From NCBI RefSeq assembly GCF_038396675.1, contig NC_088924.1, forward strand, positions 32,837,001 to 32,901,000: 64,000 bases of DNA. Direction: 5' to 3'. The notes beneath the pieces were generated by a model. That model saw only the letters and a program-made list of their open reading frames with translations. It did not search any database and was not told where the DNA came from. Origin of the DNA: Hydra vulgaris (taxonomy: Eukaryota; Cnidaria; Hydrozoa; Anthoathecata; Hydridae). Shown here piece after piece: positions 52,135 to 63,169 of the stretch (the first letter of the stretch is position 1; every line of letters begins with the position of its first letter). The position numbers and the translations under genes are program-made.

Positions 52135-53580
52135 TCAGGTATCCTGCTGCATGTGAAAAAAAGACCCTGTCTTAGTTTTAGGTAGCTGTCTCATTCCAAA
52201 TGATGACTTAAAGACAGACAAATTATTTGAAGTCAACTTGTTTACCATATGGGCTTTTAAAAACCAGGATTCAAAGCATATAAAAAAAAATAATGCTGCT
52301 ATCTTTACTATCTTCTTCTCTTCCTCGTTCATCACATGGGCTACCATCTTAGTCATCCTTAGGGTCAGCAGGTATGGAGCATCTACCACGAACCTTAAGA
52401 ATAAATTATCATTATTAAATATATAAAAACTATTGATAATATACTTTAACTATACCTGGCTTCACGATAGGCTCCAGGTTGATAAAAATGAAACTCTGGT
52501 ATATCTCTTCCTTCATAGAAGATAACTTGTTCACAGAGCTTTTTGAAGTTTGTACTTTCTTTGCAACATTCCAAAGGAGGTCTTAAAGTTTTGCAATTTT
52601 TAAAAACTCTTAAGCCTCTCTTGGAATGTTGTGCAGGGATGATCCAACCTATGGTTTATTCCAATCAAACCCAATGATCTCCTCCATATTGATGCTTTTT
52701 TGGGTTTTCTGCAGTCTTATATATAGTGCTCTTCTGGAATCTTAAGTTTTCTCACCAGTAAGAGCTTTCATAAAATGAGAGATGTGTAACTCCAACGTGT
52801 GTCACCTGCAGAGAAACAAGAGAAAGAGAATGTTGAGAATATTTATGAAAAATGTAATGGTAATGACGCCAAGAATCACTCCAGTGTTGGAAGCGCCAAC
52901 AAATACTTCAGTGTAAGAAGCAGCGTTATAACTACATATCGCAATATCTGAAAAAAAAAGATCTGGTCAACAATTTCGAAAAACTCTAAGAGAGTTTTAA
53001 GATTACACTTGCCTGGTGTAATCTTAAATCTCCAAAGAAGATATCATGTGTGTCATCTGTATCTGATGAAGTAGTACTAACAGAAATTCTTTAAACAGTA
53101 ACAATAATATTTAGATTCTCCTCAATCTCTTTGATATTTTTGCTGTCGAAGTGCAGGACAAGTCTTTTTCCCCTCAAAGTTTCCATTACACCTTATCTGA
53201 TTTGGTCTCCTTATAATTTAAATAACTTTATCATTTGTGTAATTAAATCTTTATTATCCTATTATTTTGTTCAACAAGTTATTTACTTCATCTATTACTA
53301 TTACTCATACTTCATTCTTAAGATCTTTAATCTTCTTTCAATGAAAATCAAAATGATGAGTTCTCTAAAAATCTTGCTCAACGCATCTATTACAAGTGCA
53401 GTGACACATCTATGGTTAGGATCTTTGCATAATCCACCCTTGCAGATAAGATCTTAGCTTAGAAACCTTTGAGAGCAGGCTAAAAAAGGCTTAGTATATT
53501 TAAACTTCAAAGACCTAGGATTAGTCTGTACCTTTTTCTTTTCTCCTTTATTTGTGGCTTTCTTGCGAAGACGACCCATT
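52135..53580 (-). pseudogene. Multi-exon mobile-element-like gene, partial
   Basis: Minus-strand exons: a possible first exon at 53580 (MGRLRKKATNKGEKKK, donor GTACAG); a middle piece ending near 52455 with FKKLCEQVIFYEGRDIPEFH and FYQPGAYREAR at donor GTATAG; and a last exon at about 52389-52135, FVVDAPYLLTLRMTKMVAHV then KIVKIAALFFFICFESWFLK, ending in a stop. The intron join restores EAR-FVVDAPYLL, like the PGAxxxARWMAxxxY...AxFI pattern in repeated invertebrate proteins of unknown transposon type. Intermediate sequence is largely unreadable, so it is probably decayed. Family uncertain. Confidence 0.45.
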
Positions 53581-53594
53581 TTAGAAAATAATAT

Positions 53595-54540
53595 GAAAAA
53601 ATTAACTATATAACATACATTCTTTTATTCATTTCATTATTATAAAATTTTCAAAAACGTGTGAACAAAAATAATTAAATTTACCTTTTTAATTGATCAA
53701 CAGCGATACAAGTTGACATGCTTTTTTTAATAAGTATAATGCATATAAACTTATCAAGGTTCAGATTTTATTAAAAATAAAATAAGCAAACGATAAGTAT
53801 ATTGTTGAGTCTTACTCTAAAATAGACATGTTTTGCTTAATTTGAGCACAATTCTATTAATACTGGAATATTAATAATTCTATTAATACATTCAAACGAG
53901 CACTCTCGTGCTCGTTTGAATGTGTTGTATCGTATTTTTTTTTTTTTGTAAGCCAAAAATATATGTGTCAGAATAGAAAAATGTTTTCTTACAAGACATA
54001 AAAGAAACCCTACGTTTTCGTAGGTTGAAGAATGTTTATGAGCCTCTTGTAACTTTTTTGCATACCCGAATAATAAATTTTATTTAATTATATTATGATT
54101 ATTCAACTTTGACCAATAATTTTATTATTTGGCATAGGTATAAGCAATAAGTTCCATGATAAAAATTTCCTTACTAACAAATCCAAAATTAAAATAATTT
54201 TTTTCAAAAAATTTTATTTCAAGACGCAAGTTTTACAAATATCAATTTTTGACTACTGATTATTTTCTCCGTTGATTTTTAAACTTAAGGGACTTCAGAG
54301 AATGGGAAACCTTTAGAGGTATCCTGGTGGGGAGTAAGTATGTTTTTGGGACACCCTTTTGTAAATTAAAAAAAAAATCTTATTTCTGGTTATTTGTCCG
54401 TCAGGTCTTATAAATGTCAACTTTAAATAATGTTTTTAGAAGTCATTGCAACAAAAAATAATGTAGCTTTACGCGTGGATAAAAGTTACGAAAAATTATT
54501 TTTAAATGAAATTTTGTTGCATATATATTTTAGGAGCCCG
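53595..54540. other. AT-rich stretch with one palindrome
   Basis: Apart from the palindrome at 53888-53923, nothing was recognised. A frame at 54550-54747 contains FLDAVSKSLYEIVSGKP, but no family could be assigned. Confidence 0.45.
53888..53923. repeat. Short perfect palindrome, 16-bp arms
   Basis: ACATTCAAACGAGCAC and its complement separated by four bases. Confidence 0.88.
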
Positions 54541-54899
54541 TTGTACGTCTTAAGGATTTCCTAACTCCCCATCCCTCATTTTGAATTGCCTCTGGTCCGG
54601 TGTTGTCCGGCGTAGTATTTGTAAACACGGTTTTCCCGAAACTATTTCATACAACGACTTTGATACAGCGTCCAAAAATTTGTGGACATGCCTGTCCACA
54701 AGTTTTTGGATGCTGCTGAATATAAAAGGATTTATAAAGTTTTGCAATACAAAAAGGTTGCGTTTAATTGAAATATAAAACTTAATAAACGATATTGTTT
54801 AAAATATAACGTGAATAGAAAAAGCATTAAAATGTGTGAAATCATAATCTTATTTAGTTTGCATTTTTGATCCTAAATTGCCTAAAGTGGGTAGGCTAC

Positions 54900-55190
54900 C
54901 TAATGCATATCAAGCCACAATAAAGTTTATGAAAAATTAAAAAAAGCTTTCTCAGAAGCATTGAAACTAATGGCAGGAACTACCATTAAAGGAATTTTAG
55001 AGCAAGTTTACACTGAAGCGTATCTAAGTAGGAAAGCTGTTGCAAGAATCTTATAAGGTCATGTTGTAAGTTTTTTAGTTGACAATGCGAAACTAGATAT
55101 ATTCTAACCTGAACGTATAAAAAGGCGATGCAAAATGGAAGATTTAAACAAAATTTATACATACAGACATACAGATGCTTTCAAAAATAT
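54900..55190 (+). pseudogene. Unassigned protein fragment
   Basis: Translation in one frame gives KAFSEALKLMAGTTIKGILE, QVYTEAYLSRKAVARIL then a TAA. A neighbouring frame upstream reads LPNAYQATIKFMK. Helical, low in repeats, and followed by further broken frames. I suspect a mobile-element protein but cannot name it. Confidence 0.3.
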
Positions 55191-55492
55191 TGAATGTGCC
55201 TTTTTTATTTATACAGAAAAAAAAGTAAACCTTGAACATATAATATATAGTTATTATAAACTGTTTTTAAATTGAAGAGAGCCTTTTACTGGTATTTTCA
55301 ACTTCTAACAATTACAAAAATAATAAGTTTGTTTGCTGCATCATTTAAAATGTCAAATATGACTAGTTTGTCGTGAAATAACTAGTTTGTTGTAAGAAAT
55401 TCGTTTGATATGGATAATGACAATCTATATTCATTATTTTCTGATGTTATGTCCGTCAAGTCATAAAATCCATAATAACCATAACATATAAT

Positions 55493-55548
55493 ATTTACGA
55501 GTCACATTACGAGGTTGATGACTCAACCTCGTAATGTGACTCGTAAAT
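55493..55548. repeat. Perfect palindrome, 26-bp arms
   Basis: ATTTACGAGTCACATTACGA and onward with an exact complement after a 4-base spacer. Confidence 0.94.
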
Positions 55549-55888
55549 AGGTAGCAAAAGGAAGACTATTTTCAAAAATTACAGCACAAATCTCCTGCGA
55601 ATATTGTTATTGCGGTTGTCACTATTAAGTCAGAAAAGTTACCAACCACAGATTGTACTATTTATTTTTATGGTCTTCGAGTTCATTTCCATGATGTTAA
55701 ATGGAAAATATTAAATGAACCATTAAACACAGATCCTAAACGACAGAGATCAAATTGAAAATGTCTTATTCCGATCCTCAACAAATAAGCAAGTAGCACC
55801 ATCTACTTAAAGTGAATCGCTGCGTTTGTAAAACTTTTTCTAGAAATATGTGCAAAACTGTTCTTGCAAAAATATATATTTTTGCAAG

Positions 55889-55892
<4 letters not shown>

Positions 55893-55966
<74 letters not shown>
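55893..55966. repeat. (TA)n microsatellite
   Basis: TA array about 90 bases before the left end of the Tc1 element; a second short one lies at 55999-56013. Confidence 0.93.
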
Positions 55967-55971
<5 letters not shown>

Positions 55972-56053
55972 TATAAGAAGGAAGCAGTAGTAGTGGTAGT
56001 ATATATATATATATTTTTCCATGCTTTATATAAGGTTACTTTCTATATATATA

Positions 56054-57674
56054 CAGCGGAGAAAATAGAATTAGCCTCACCTTTATTTTTTGTTCTAATT
56101 TAACAAAAATTGCAGGTAAACAATTATGAAATCTACTTTATTTCTTGTTACTTCTACTACAACTAAAAAGTTTATAAATTGGTATGCTTAATTAATTCCA
56201 AATGGAAAAAAAAATTAAAAATATTCAATTTGTGGAGAAAATAGAATTAGCCTCATTAGCGTTATATACAAAAAATAAAGAAAATATTTTGTTTTTTTGC
56301 TCATTTAGTATTTAGTATAGCTTCCTGAATTTTTAATGACTTCAAATATGCGGTTTGACATACTAGTCACAAGATTTTGGATAGTTTCTATAGATATTTC
56401 ATTCCAAGCTTCTCTGATACGAGTTTTCAGCTCCAAAGTGCATTCAAATTGCTTACCATTTTCATAAACCTTTCTAGAAAGTATTCCCCATAGATTTTCA
56501 ATTGGGTTAAGGTCTGGACTACGTGCTGGCCATTCCATTACGTGAATATTTTTTTCTCTAAACCAAGCTTTTGTAAGCTTTGAATTATGGATAGTAGCAT
56601 TATCTTGTTGGAAAGTGAAAGTTTCACCCATCAATTCCTCACCATGTTCAAGTAAACTTATTTCTAATAAGTCAATGTAGTCCTGTGAATTCATTTTTGT
56701 TGAAATCCATGCCAGTGGAAGTTTTCCAGCAAAGGAAAAAGCCCCCCAAACCATAACATTTCCACCCCCAAAGTTACGACTCATCCGAGTTTCTTTCTCT
56801 TTTTGAAGATCGTGCCAGTAATATTGATAGCCATCAGGACCATCTAGATTGAACTTTTTTTCATCACTGAAGAGAACTTGATGCCACTCTTCTTGCCAAG
56901 ACATGTGTTCTTTCGCAAATTGTAATCTAACTTTTTTATGACGAGCAGTAAGTTTTGGTTTTGGTTTACGCTTTTTCCAAACTGTGTTTGGATCTTCATG
57001 TAAGATTTGTCTCACACGTTGAACAGATACAGGTAATTGTAAATCAGCACGAATTTGAGATGCAGTCATGTGCTGAGCAGCAGCACGACGTACAATAACT
57101 CGTTTAGTACGATTATCAATTTTACGTTTGCCACCACTTCCCTTATAGGCTCCATAATTAACGCCAATCTTGAAGTAATTGTTAACCACTTTTGGAGATC
57201 TTTTAATTTTCTTTGCAATTTCCCGATTAGATAAGCCTGTATCTTTGTATGCTTTGATTACTGCTAATTCTTCATTCGTTAAACGCTTACCACGTCCCAT
57301 TTCAAATAAAGGTATCAAAAACCAAATGTTAAAAACTTTATGACCACTGATTTCACAGTCTTTGTTTAACTTACAAATAATAATAAAAAACTAACTCACA
57401 AATGCGTATCACCAGATCAAAATATACAAGTAAACTGAAAATAATTATTGATGAGGCTAATTCTATTTGTTACCGCAAATATCAAGTATTATACATTTTA
57501 TGGTTTTATCAAATGTTCCGCAATTTAATTATGCTATATTATAATCTAAAAAGTTGTTGTTTGTAACAGTAATTATATGTGTGTGGATACAAAAGTTGTA
57601 CCGCACAAACTTGTTTACAGATTTACAAAATATTGGATCAGCACATGGTGAGGCTAATTCTATTTTCTCCGCTG
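56054..57674 (-). mobile_element. Complete Tc1-family transposon with IR/DR ends
   Basis: 1621 bp, flanked by TA at 56052-56053 and 57675-57676. The outer repeats are exact complements: CAGCGGAGAAAATAGAATTA plus GCCTCACC. A second inner copy occurs on each side (56232-56255, GTGGAGAAAATAGAATTAGC; 57452-57476, in complement GCGGTAACAAATAGAATTAG). Each arm thus carries two direct repeats, the IR/DR layout of Sleeping Beauty-like Tc1 elements. It encodes one uninterrupted transposase. Confidence 0.95.
56305..57300 (-). CDS. Tc1-family transposase (DD34E), intact
   Basis: 331 residues from the ATG at 57300 (an in-frame ATG six codons upstream exists, but MGRGKRLT is the usual family start). N-terminal paired helix-turn-helix: residues about 1-50 ([36 protein letters not shown]), a GRPR-hook-like linker near 55-60 (GSGGKRK), then 65-115 with [12 protein letters not shown]. 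Catalytic domain: Asp146 (LFSDEKKF), Asp233 ([10 protein letters not shown]) and Glu268 ([11 protein letters not shown]), with 34 residues between the last two. The glycine-rich [12 protein letters not shown] box is present. No stops or frameshifts, and length is typical (about 340). It acts in the nucleus by cut-and-paste at TA. Possibly active or recently active. Confidence 0.95.
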   Translation of the reverse strand: MGRGKRLTNEELAVIKAYKDTGLSNREIAKKIKRSPKVVNNYFKIGVNYGAYKGSGGKRKIDNRTKRVIVRRAAAQHMTASQIRADLQLPVSVQRVRQILHEDPNTVWKKRKPKPKLTARHKKVRLQFAKEHMSWQEEWHQVLFSDEKKFNLDGPDGYQYYWHDLQKEKETRMSRNFGGGNVMVWGAFSFAGKLPLAWISTKMNSQDYIDLLEISLLEHGEELMGETFTFQQDNATIHNSKLTKAWFREKNIHVMEWPARSPDLNPIENLWGILSRKVYENGKQFECTLELKTRIREAWNEISIETIQNLVTSMSNRIFEVIKNSGSYTKY

Positions 57675-58124
57675 TATATGTTTGTGTGCCACAAAATTTG
57701 AAATCAATTTTTGAAAGCTTTTTTCTCAACCAATTTTGCTCAAATTTTGCACACTTAATCATTTTCGATGACAATACAAGGAAATGGAAAAATTTGACCA
57801 AAAAAAGTTAATTAAGTTAACAAAAATTTAATTTGTATTTTCCCATACATTTTATTTATTTGATATGAATTGCGTATTACGTCACAAAAATCATCGATTT
57901 GCAAATTATTTGCAGTTTCGAAGACATTAAAGCGCAGCGATTCAAAACCTATTGTTTTAAGTTATTAAGTAATAAGTCTTAAGTTATTAAGTTAAAAACC
58001 TATTGTTTTAAGTTATTAAGTTAATAAGTCTTAAGTTATTAAGTTAAAAAACAAAAATTTAGTAAAAACAGTCATTTTTAAATTAAAAAAAAAAAAAGAA
58101 ACAGTAATTTTTCCTTCTACAAAA

Positions 58125-61058
58125 GCAGAGCAAGATAACGATTGACAGACGACTTAAAAGGTTGCAAATTATGTGAATTAGAAAAGCAAGATGAAGGAAT
58201 CGAATTCCGAAGAACTGATGTTCAAGGAAAAAAACTAGACAATTAAGAGTTTTTGAAGCACTTAGGAATAATCACAGTAAAGGCATAAGAATTAATTGAG
58301 TGACGAGTAACACGAAATTTTATTAGATAGCACAAGAGACACAAGCTCTTTAGAGCAGTGCCTATTATAGTAATTGAAGAAAAGAGAAAGAGAAGCAACA
58401 TTACGACGATATGATAATGGTTGGAGGTTGGCTGCAAAAGCAGGTCCAACTATGTTTAAAGTGCCTTTTTGCACCTTGTCTAAAAGGGAAAGAGCATCTT
58501 TGGAAGATCCGTCCCAGATATAGCAACAATATTCTATACAAGAACGGATTTAAGATTTAAAGAGATAAAGGTAGAAGTAGGAGTAGGAAAGTGTTTAGCA
58601 CAAAAAAGAGATGTAACCTAGCAGATATTAACTTTGCAATCAATTTGATATATGGTTTCTAAGAAAGATTGGAAGTAAGAGTTAATCCTAAAAGATGAAG
58701 GGTAGATGACTCATCAAGTACATAACCCTTCATAAAGAAAGGAAGATCTGGATTATTACAATAACGGTTGTTTTAAAAAGGGAATTAAAGGTCACCAGCC
58801 ACTGTAAGCCCCTTGCTGTAGTAGGAGTGAGATCCTTTTCAAGCTCAAATGTCCCCTCCAAGCAATCAGAGAGTGATAGCTTCTCATCAAGAAAAGAATA
58901 AACGGTAGTATCATCAAAGAACAATGCTACCTTGAATATGAGAATATCAGGGAGATTTTCAATGTAAATTAAAAAGAGTATAGGGCCAAGGATTGAACCT
59001 TGAGGAACCCCTGAAGTTACAGCATATGAAGAAGAGTGCCGTTCATCGAGGACAAATTTTATACTACAATTGGTGTGGAAAGATTCAATAACCTTAAAGA
59101 TGAAATAAAGATTCACCGTAAGAAGAAAGCTTATGAAGAAGACCAGGATGCCAAACTTTATTAAAAGCTTTAGAATTGGTGAGACTAATAGCATTAATCT
59201 TTCCACATCTACCAAATCCACAATAAAACCTATCGGTTATTACTGTTAACAAATCAGTAGTAGAACAAAACGACCGAAATCCATATTGATGATCAGAAAG
59301 TTTATTAACTCAAGACTCAAAAACCTTGTTATAATAGGAAGAAGACTAATGGGACGGTAGTAAGAAAAGTCAGGTCGCTCTCAAGAATTTTTGAAATTAG
59401 GGATAACAGATGCCGCTTTCCAGCAGGCTATATAACTCTATAAGCGCTTGTTAAATAGTTTTGAAAGTATAGACGACAGTTCCGGAAAACACTTCTGCAA
59501 GACTATAAGCAATGGATCAACCTGTTTGTTGGCAATATCTGGTACAATGATACAATTAGTGGAATCAAGAGATGATATTGAGGAAAAACTCTTAGCAAAC
59601 AGTTAGGTGAGGTGACAAAATCTGAGCCATACAAGATAGGTGGAATAACAGATTTGTCTTTATTATTGATACTGTTAAAGATTCTCCTGAACTCACGAGA
59701 GCTTCTTTTTTGAGATGAAATACGAGATTTAATAACTTGAAAATAGCGAGCTTTGACGTTAGACAAAAACTTTTTAAAATGGTTTCTAACAGTAGTAAAC
59801 AGACGTCTGTTTTCTGGAGAGTTGTTTTGCTGATAGATATGTAAATAATGGTTTCAATTAGAAATTGCAGCAGCACAATTTGAGGAAAACCATGGAAAAG
59901 ATTGAGGCTTGAATTGGAATTGTTGAGAGGGAAAAAAAGATTCTATGCCAGCCTGAATCCAAGAAGTTATGTAAGAAGCACATCTATCAGCAGAAAGACG
60001 AAAGATTTTGCCCAAGGTTATCGCGAAGAAAATCACGGAAAGTGTCCCAGTCAGCTTCAAGGTAGTTGCAAGAGATTCGATGATAGGGGGATTCTGATGA
60101 TGAAGAAGAATGAGATAATAGTTTTAGAAAGATAAAAACGTGATCAGAAGCATCTAAAGGTGAATGTGGAGAAACTGAGCACTGACTAGGATCAGAAGCA
60201 AGACATAAGTCGAGTAAAGAAGGTAAATGATTCGGGTTGTCTGGAAAGCGAGTCAGAAAGTTGACTATTTGAGTTAGAGATTGAGAAAGGCAAAAGTTGT
60301 GGGCCTTAACGCCTACAGAGTCACGGACAGTATAGCCAAGCCATTCAGTGTGATGAGCATTTACCAACATAAACGATATTGGATGATGGATAAAGAGAGA
60401 GAGAACTTGGTTAATTTGATCAGAAATAACATCAAAAAGAGTGCAGTCTTGAGGTGAAAGAGAGCGATATAGAACAAAGAGAAAGACGATAGAGTGGTGC
60501 TAAACGAAATTACATAAAAGAATAGCCTGTGGATTCAAACCTAGTTTTCTGACATATGGGTGAATTTTTACAAGTGTAAATACCCAGGCCAAGTATGTGA
60601 CTATTGGAGTCTTTACGAATAAAATGAAGATAACGATCAACGCTAAGATCACAAGATGAGACAGCCGAACTTAAATTAGTCTCACAGAGAGCAAGTAGCT
60701 CTGGTGAACTTTGCAAGAGATAAGACTCATCAGAAGAAAAGTTACTCCAAAAACCACGATTATTAGTAAATGATGGGTTCAGAGAACTTGGTGGTTACGA
60801 TGGTTTTTTGTGTTTTATAGTTTTTGGTACTTTATTCATTTTTAACTTTGTTAAAGAACTTGACTCAAAGCATAGATAGTACTCAATACACTATTTAATA
60901 TTCCAAGCAATTGCCTCATTACTTTTTATAAACTCTAAGTTGTAATAAAGGGCTCATAATGTGGCTTCAACAATGCACATTAAAAGTACAAATAGGGACA
61001 CCGTTCTTGCGCAACATGGCACTGTTGATGAAGAAGGGGTGCAAGGCTGATCAACAGA
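58125..61058 (-). mobile_element. Jockey/CR1-type non-LTR retrotransposon, copy 2
   Basis: Same family as 19888-23390, inverted. Shared landmarks include the 5' block GACCAGCCT(C/T)GCACCCC, MNKVPKTIKHKKP and the 3' end. Its extreme 5' unit (AAGGGGTAAACAGAT plus TA array) is displaced to 62338-62470 by a mariner-like insertion. Several frameshifts. Confidence 0.87.
58200..60846 (-). pseudogene. Non-LTR EN-RT polyprotein, copy 2, degenerate
   Basis: The 15-codon ATG frame (MNKVPKTIKHKKPS then TAA) is followed in the same frame by NRGFWSNFSSDESYLLQSSP, then endonuclease blocks (VNAHHTEWLGYTV, LLDLCLASDPSQCSV, DASDHVFIFLKLL). The RT (58730-59221) has SGVPQGSILGPILFLIYIEN and LFFDDTTVYSF (FADD as FFDD). 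The motif A region is destroyed. The C-terminal part, with cysteine/histidine-like YCCYIWDGSS, ends near 58200. Multiple frameshifts; inactive. Confidence 0.85.
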
Positions 61059-61060
61059 TA

Positions 61061-62337
61061 AGACATGTACTAGAAAAAATCTGCGCGAACATTTTAAAGG
61101 ATATTTACTTAACTATTGTATTTCGATATTGAATATTATATATATTTTGAAAGTACATATATTAACATTATTAAATTTCACTTTAAAAGTTTGTGAAGTT
61201 TTGTACGTAAGAACGCACGCACTTTGCGTTTTAGATTCGACATCAGCTTTTGCACAGTCTTCGGCTGGACTTTCTTGGTAGCTCTAATTCATTTATTTTT
61301 GAAGTTTTAAATGTTTTTGGTTTCTTTTACATTGAACCTTAGTTTTCTTTTGACAAGAGCCCAATATCTTTCGATAGGACGTTGTTCGGGACATTTTGGT
61401 GGATTGCAGTGTTTTTCAACGAAATCTACTTTATGTTCTCAAAGTCAGTTTAAAGTTGTCCCAGAGTAGTTACATAAAGCTAAACGGGGCCAAAATAACG
61501 GGTTACCCGTGTGTGTTCTTAAAAACGGCAAAACACGTTTCTTGAGGCATTATTTTATGTATATTTTGGTGTTAATTGTTCCCGTAGTCACAAAACAAGA
61601 GCTTCTTTTACCACATTCACAAATTGCTTGCCAAACCAAGACTTTTTTTAGCGAGTTTTTGCATTTTAATGCGTTTATAATTCGAATTCAGTTTCTTGCA
61701 ATTAATTGCTGAATAATATTTTTGTCCTGGAATAGATCGGAAATATGCAGCACAATAAGTTTTATCGTCAATAATCAAACAAGATTTTTTGGCATTTAAT
61801 TTTTTATAAAGCAGCTTTGAACAATGAACTACGACATTTTTTTGCTATTCTTCACGACGATGAACGTTTTTCTTTTTATGTGATTTACTTCTCTTTACTC
61901 TACTTGTTATAAATTTATTCGCTAAAGTTCGAACAAAAATCTTCGGTTTTCTGTCTAAATCATCTTTCACTTTTTTACCAAGATCTCGTCTAACAAAACA
62001 TTTTTTTCTTCCACTTCCTGATTTTCTTTTGATTGTATCAGTGTCCTTAAATTTTTTCACAAGGCTCTTCACTGCTTTCAAAGCAATCTGCAACTCTTTA
62101 GAAATTGTTATGTTTGATACACTAGGATTTTCAACCAGAAAATGCAAAAATTTTTCTCGCTTTTCATCTTGATTTGATAGCATTTCAATTAAAACTAATT
62201 GTTTTGATAACAGAGTTGTTTAAATTTTAAATAACACTAATACAATGACATTTTAAAACAATTAGCTATTTAAAATGATGCACGGTTTCCGTAAACACCA
62301 CATCAATACACGCGCAGATTTTTTCTGGTACATGTCT
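61061..62337 (-). mobile_element. mariner-like (IS630/Tc1) element, 1277 bp
   Basis: The ends AGACATGTACTAGAAAAAAT and, in complement, AGACATGTACCAGAAAAAAT continue with CTGCGCG and are flanked by TA on both sides (61059-61060, 62338-62339). It sits in the 5' part of non-LTR copy 2: joining the flanks restores the GGGGTAAACAGAT...TCTGTTGA(T/C)C sequence seen in copy 1. Confidence 0.9.
61200..62183 (-). pseudogene. mariner-like transposase, degenerate
   Basis: Starts MLSNQDEKREKFLHFLVENP with a helix-turn-helix (NITISKELQIALKAVKSLVK), then VKDDLDRKPKIFVRTLANKF. After a stop near 61845 it continues in other frames: KLNAKKSCLIIDDKTYCAAY (first catalytic Asp), then FVEKHCNPPKCPEQRPIERY WALVKR, whose Glu in RPIERYW is the third catalytic residue. 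A middle block is damaged. The relatives I recall are Tc1/mariner-group proteins with N-P-P-x-C-P-E-x-R-P-I-E. Confidence 0.8.
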
Positions 62338-62372
62338 TAGAATCTGTTTACCCCTTAAATAATGTATATTAT

Positions 62373-62474
<102 letters not shown>

Positions 62475-62543
62475 TATATAATACTACTTATATAATATAT
62501 ATAATATAATACCCCTTATACAATATATACCCCATATAATATA

Positions 62544-62888
<345 letters not shown>

Positions 62889-62997
62889 TTATCTATCTAT
62901 CCTGTTACAGAGATTTTGTTTGTTTTATTTTTCTATAAAAGCAAATGAAAAAAAGTTACCATTCCTTTCTCTCTCAAGTTGAGTTTTTGATATCTAA

Positions 62998-63165
62998 ATG
63001 GGATGATATAAAATGGGATGATATAAAATGGGATGATATAAAATGGGATGATATAAAATGGGATGATATAAAATAGGATGATATAAAATGGGATGATATA
63101 AAATGGGATGATATCTAAATGAGATGATATAAAATGGGATGATATAAAATGGAATGATATAAAAA
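62998..63165. repeat. 15-bp tandem repeat, ~11 copies
   Basis: GGGATGATATAAAAT is repeated head to tail with a few single-base variants and one 15-base variant (GATATCTAAATGA). Confidence 0.94.
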
Positions 63166-63169
63166 CTAT

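Larger units (their letters stand above)
55809..57945. mobile_element. Possible TIR element hosting the Tc1 copy
   Basis: GTGAATCGCTGCG near 55811 and its complement (CGCAGCGATTCA, near 57935) lie on either side of the Tc1 element. Without the Tc1 copy the span would be about 0.5 kb, including a TA array. Only about 13 terminal bases match clearly, so the pairing is tentative. Confidence 0.4.

Noticed and set aside
53521..53580. MGRLRKKATNKGEKKK as the first exon of a host zinc-finger or ribosomal-type gene
   Set aside because: Too short to identify; it fits better as the first exon of the adjacent mobile-element-like gene, and even that is uncertain.
62998..63165. CRISPR-like appearance of short direct repeats
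   Set aside because: Units are contiguous with no unique spacers, and the surroundings are eukaryotic; it is a tandem repeat.
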